From contig CAJKQZ010000079.1 of assembly GCA_905202115.1 (NCBI GenBank), positions 1 through 10,222 on the forward strand: DNA of 10,222 nt, read 5' to 3'. The notes under the pieces are model-generated. The model was not told the origin of the DNA. It made no database searches and saw only the letters and a list, made by a program, of their open reading frames with translations. Origin of the DNA: an uncultured Prevotellaceae bacterium. Lineage in GTDB: Bacteria > Bacteroidota > Bacteroidia > Bacteroidales > Bacteroidaceae. Below are positions 7,670 through 10,222 of this stretch, in pieces. How positions within the stretch are numbered: position 1 is the stretch's first letter; the number at the start of each line of letters is the position of its first letter. The translations under genes and the position numbers were made by a program.

Positions 7670-8693
7670 ATGGCGAACATATCGCGATATGTAGACCTGG
7701 CTTTCTGCCTTGTGTTCCTGCCGTTGATGATTTTTATCTTTCCGGTGGAGCGCCTGTGGGGCATATATCCCGCATTCATAACCTCGTTCGTGGCATGGCT
7801 GTATGTCACTTACTTTGTTTATAAGTATTTTGTGATACCGCGTTTGTTTCACAATGGACGCGGCCGGATATACGCTCTTGCGGTTATTGCCGTTTCTTTG
7901 GCCGTGACCTTTCTTTTCTCATCCTACGAAATAACTTCGCCGTTACATCATCTGAGAATGCAACATATGGCGCGCATAAACTATACTCTTTGGGGAATAA
8001 GGCCCAACCAGCAGGCGGTATGGCTGCATTACATCCTCGTAGTCATATTCTGTTTTGCTTTAGGTATGCTCGACGAGGCATACCGTCAGAGACTGGCGCG
8101 AGGAACTGGAGTTCGAAAGAAACAAAGCCGAGATAGCGCTCTACAAGGCGCAGATAAATCCGCATTTTTTCTTCAATACGCTTAATACTATCTACGGTCT
8201 TTTGATTACACAGTCCGACAAGACCGAAATAACGCTCGAACGTTTCATAAACCTCACGAAGTATATGTACAATAATGCGAACCGCGATTTTATCTCCCTG
8301 TCCGAGGAGGTGGAGTACATATCGCAGTACATGGATCTTCAGAAACTGCGGCTCAACGGGTTTGCCGATGTCACTTTCTCGCATGATGTGGAAAACGGAA
8401 CCGTGCCTGTGCCGCCCATGCTGCTGATAACGTTTATCGAGAATGCCTTTAAATACGGCGTATCTTCGAACGAGCCCTGCTTTATACGTATCAATCTGCG
8501 TCAGCGCGGGAAAGTTGTCTGCTTCGAGGCCGAGAATTCAGTTTTCGGGCGTGAGGTTCGTAATTCTAAGCGAATGGGAATAGAAAACTGCCGCAAGCGC
8601 TTGTCGTTGCTCTACCCTGGCAGGCACAGGCTTGACATAGAAAGAAGCGGAAACCGGTTCCGCGTTGTTCTTGAACTTAAAGATTCTGTATAG
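7670..8693 (+). pseudogene. LytS-type sensor histidine kinase, split by a +1 frameshift
   Basis: The first frame gives four membrane helices (about residues 9-27, 33-53, 66-84 and 118-136) and then, as written, runs to a stop at 8185. The kinase part lies in another frame from 8100 to 8693. Dropping one base near 8093-8101 (CTGGCGCGAGG read as CTGCGCGAGG) joins them into a 340-residue protein reading LREELEFERNKAEIALYKAQ at the joint. The H-box NPHFFFN then has phospho-acceptor His165, followed by the ATP-binding N-box FIENAFKYG and the GIENCRKRLSLLYP segment. The G-box reads RMG where GIG-like is common. Without the repair the product is only the membrane part, and the downstream frame has no ATG before the His box (first at 8262). 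Its stop at 8691-8693 abuts the regulator ATG. Sequencing error is a live alternative. Confidence 0.85.
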
Positions 8694-9412
8694 ATGAGAC
8701 CGGAAATGAAGTGTGTGGCTATCGATGACGAGCCTATCGCCCTTAACATAATAAACAGCTATTGCAAGCGGCGCGGGGGAGTGCGGATAGAAACCTACAG
8801 TTCCCCGCGGCTTGGTATGCAGCGCGTTCTCGAGTGGCTGCCCGATGTCGTTTTTCTTGACATCGAGATGAACGGCACGTCGGGACTGGAGTTGGCCCGC
8901 CGTCTGCCTGCGTCGTGCTGCCTTATATTTACTACGGCTTATGCCCGTTATGCTCTTGAAGGGTTCGAGGTGAACGCTGTGGATTTTCTTCACAAGCCTT
9001 ATTTTTACGAACGCTTTGTCCGTGCTATGGAAAAAGCCGAGCATTGGATAAGAATGCACGATTTGCTGGCTGTGTCGGAATCTGCCGCCCGCCGTCTGCT
9101 TTTGAAGTCGGAATACAAGAATGTTACGGTGCCGGTAGATTCTATTCTTTATGTCGAGTCTATAGATAATTATGTGAAGGTACGTTTGTCCGACGGTACG
9201 TCGGTGCTTTCGAAGATTTCGTTGCGCAGCATGGAGGAGCAGCTTCCGCAGGGAGAATTTTGCGTATACACCGTTCTTTTGTCGTGTCGCTGAAAAGGGT
9301 CGTGAAGTTCACCCGTACGGAGGTGGTGCTTGCCAAATCGGGCGTAAGCCTGCCTGTGGGCAAAAAATACGCAGATGACGTTATGTCGCTTTTAGGAAAG
9401 GAGATGAAATGA
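8694..9412 (+). pseudogene. LytTR-family response regulator, LytTR domain broken by a -1 frameshift
   Basis: The receiver domain (about residues 5-120) is intact: acidic pair Asp11/Asp12, phospho-acceptor Asp56 in FLDIEMNG, Thr80/Thr81 and Lys101 in FLHKP. The LytTR DNA-binding domain starts near residue 135, with ILYVESIDNYVKV as its typical first strands. As written the frame ends early at 9293 after 199 residues. Adding one base at 9263/9264 (TGCGTATA read as TGCCGTATA) restores RIHRSFVVSLKRV, the standard LytTR core, and continues to a TGA at 9410-9412, about 239 residues, normal length. That stop overlaps the next gene's ATG by ATGA, which supports the repaired frame as the ancestral one. 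Start could also be the ATG at 8706 (MKCVAIDDEP). The truncated form should bind DNA poorly or not at all. Confidence 0.87.
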
Positions 9413-10056
9413 GGTATTGCTGCCTGCGTCGTATGGCTGTTTTGTTTGTGGGTTTGTTGTTTATGGCTTCGGGTATAGCGTTCTGCATTCGTGCCGGCCT
9501 GGGCATAACGCCTATTTCCTGTCCTCCTTATGTGTTGAGCCTCGGTCTTCCTTTTTCTGTGGGACAGTTTACGATTGCCATGCATTTGCTGCTCATTATC
9601 GGGCAGAAGATTCTGCTTGGTAAAGGATTCGGCAGGATGCAGTGGTTTCAGATAGTGCTGGCAATGGTGTTCGGGTGTTTCATCGACGCTTTCATGTGGC
9701 TCACTTCCACGGTTGCGCCTTCTGCATATCCGGCCCGTGTGCTGTTGTTGCTGGCGGGAAATGCGTTGCTTGCTTTGGGAATGTTTTTCGAGATTTCGGC
9801 GCACCTTATATTCGTTCCAACCGACGGATTTGTGCGTGCAGTGAGCGTGAGAACTGGTATTCCTTTCCCGCGCCTGAAGATAGCTTTTGATGTATTGCTG
9901 CTTGTTGTAAGCGTTGTATGCTCGCTTGCGTTGCTCGGGCGCATTGAGGGTATTCGCGAGGGTACTTTCGTGTCGGCTTTCATGGCAGGATTTTTTCTGG
10001 GACTGATTCGCCGTGTGTTCACGGCGGCGGGGATTTCTTCCGCGGCTAGGAGGTAG
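9409..10056 (+). CDS. YczE/DUF6198-like integral membrane protein
   Basis: The 215-residue protein is very hydrophobic, with about six or seven membrane helices (near residues 9-29, 40-50, 55-70, 78-98, 108-132, 155-178 and 189-207). RAGLGITPISCPPYVLS after the first helix and GIREGTFVSAFMAGFFLG near the end match the pattern I know from YczE/YitT-like (DUF6198) membrane proteins, whose substrate and role are not established. A Lys/Arg-rich tail closes the protein. Its ATG overlaps the repaired regulator stop by 4 nt, which points to translational coupling, so it probably belongs to the esterase/two-component operon and may be an effector or accessory membrane partner of the pair. Repeat copy C starts 46 bp after its stop. 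Confidence 0.8.
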   Translation: MRYCCLRRMAVLFVGLLFMASGIAFCIRAGLGITPISCPPYVLSLGLPFSVGQFTIAMHLLLIIGQKILLGKGFGRMQWFQIVLAMVFGCFIDAFMWLTSTVAPSAYPARVLLLLAGNALLALGMFFEISAHLIFVPTDGFVRAVSVRTGIPFPRLKIAFDVLLLVVSVVCSLALLGRIEGIREGTFVSAFMAGFFLGLIRRVFTAAGISSAARR

Positions 10057-10102
10057 AGAGGGCTGCGTATGTTTTGGCTTGCCGGCTTTCCGTAAAATTT
10101 GC

Positions 10103-10222
10103 GGTGCTTTTCAGTAGGGTTTTGCAGACAAAAACGGTCACCTTCCAAGTACTTGAAAATCAGCACTTGTATATATAGCAAAAAATATGTCTGAGATATT
10201 TTAAAATATCTCAGACATATTT
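10103..10222 (-). repeat. Dispersed ~105-bp repeat, copy C (inverted), with perfect palindrome
   Basis: On the minus strand this copy reads as copies A and B do: palindromic core, TTTTTTGCTATATATAC, hairpin, CTTGG, GGTGACCGTTTTTGTCTGC and AAAACC. The hairpin region is 10147-10168. The conserved GTTTTTGTCTG side faces the end of the membrane-protein gene, the same orientation relative to the upstream gene as copy A has relative to the pump operon. Copies A and C are thus inverted with respect to each other and bracket the window. Confidence 0.87.
10178..10222. terminator. Perfect 40-bp palindrome at the window end, possible bidirectional terminator
   Basis: Positions 10183-10202 are the exact reverse complement of 10203-10222, with no spacer. 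The left flank is a run of A, and copies A and B show a T run at the equivalent right flank, so either strand's RNA could give a hairpin followed by U residues. It lies 120-160 bp past the last gene of the plus-strand operon. The low G+C of the stem makes terminator function uncertain. Confidence 0.4.

Noticed and set aside
8043..8384. 113-codon antisense frame over the kinase frameshift
   Set aside because: It mirrors the conserved kinase sequence on the other strand and shows no independent features.
9160..9804. 214-codon antisense frame over the regulator end and the membrane-protein gene
   Set aside because: Antisense to a well-supported gene, low complexity rich in Gln, Arg and His, no recognisable domain.
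10090..10104. Small hairpin CCGTAA/TTGCGG followed by TGCTTTT after the last gene, as an intrinsic terminator
   Set aside because: Only 6 bp with a wobble, a 3-nt loop and a short interrupted T run; too weak to call next to the palindrome of copy C.
1..10222. The whole window as a circular element or a composite transposon bracketed by inverted copies A and C
   Set aside because: No transposase, integrase, replication or mobilisation gene, and the gene content is ordinary chromosomal; a repeat-caused contig break is simpler.

Overview
The window looks like chromosomal DNA from a Bacteroidota bacterium, most likely of the order Bacteroidales and perhaps Prevotella-like. The grounds are the promoter style (TTTG and TAnnTTTG-like boxes instead of -35/-10), the lack of clear Shine-Dalgarno sequences, the lipoprotein-type outer-membrane factor and adaptor, the NPHFFFN-type LytS kinase with a LytTR regulator, and a YczE/DUF6198-like membrane protein. 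The genus is an inference.

Layout. Positions 1-106 hold one copy (A) of a dispersed repeat. Positions 113-5737 are a minus-strand operon for a complete tripartite RND efflux pump, in transcription order adaptor (5737-4634), HAE1-type inner-membrane pump (4630-1490) and outer-membrane factor (1480-113), with gaps of 3 and 9 nt. Positions 5738-6357 are a 620-bp divergent intergenic region with candidate promoters at both sides and a second repeat copy (B). Positions 6358-10056 are a plus-strand operon: a secreted alpha/beta-hydrolase esterase, a LytS-type sensor kinase, a LytTR response regulator and a seven-helix YczE-like membrane protein. Positions 10103-10222 are a third, inverted repeat copy (C), which ends in a perfect 40-bp palindrome.

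Function. The pump operon should export small hydrophobic compounds. The esterase is exported and acts on an unknown ester. Kinase and regulator would form a cell-envelope signalling pair, but each carries a single-nucleotide frameshift as written: one extra base near 8093-8101 in the kinase and one missing base near 9261-9265 in the regulator. Removing them restores full-length proteins and a stop/start overlap with the next gene. So this is either very recent inactivation of a whole two-component system or assembly error.

Most interesting signals: the three-copy ~105-bp repeat with a palindromic core and a variable-sequence but conserved hairpin; 26 identical bases at the two window ends; the paired frameshifts; and an Asp-to-Asn change at the second proton-relay position of the RND pump. 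I found no RNA genes, CRISPR arrays, transposases or phage genes. No clearly new defence or mobile system is visible; the repeat family is the best candidate for something undescribed.
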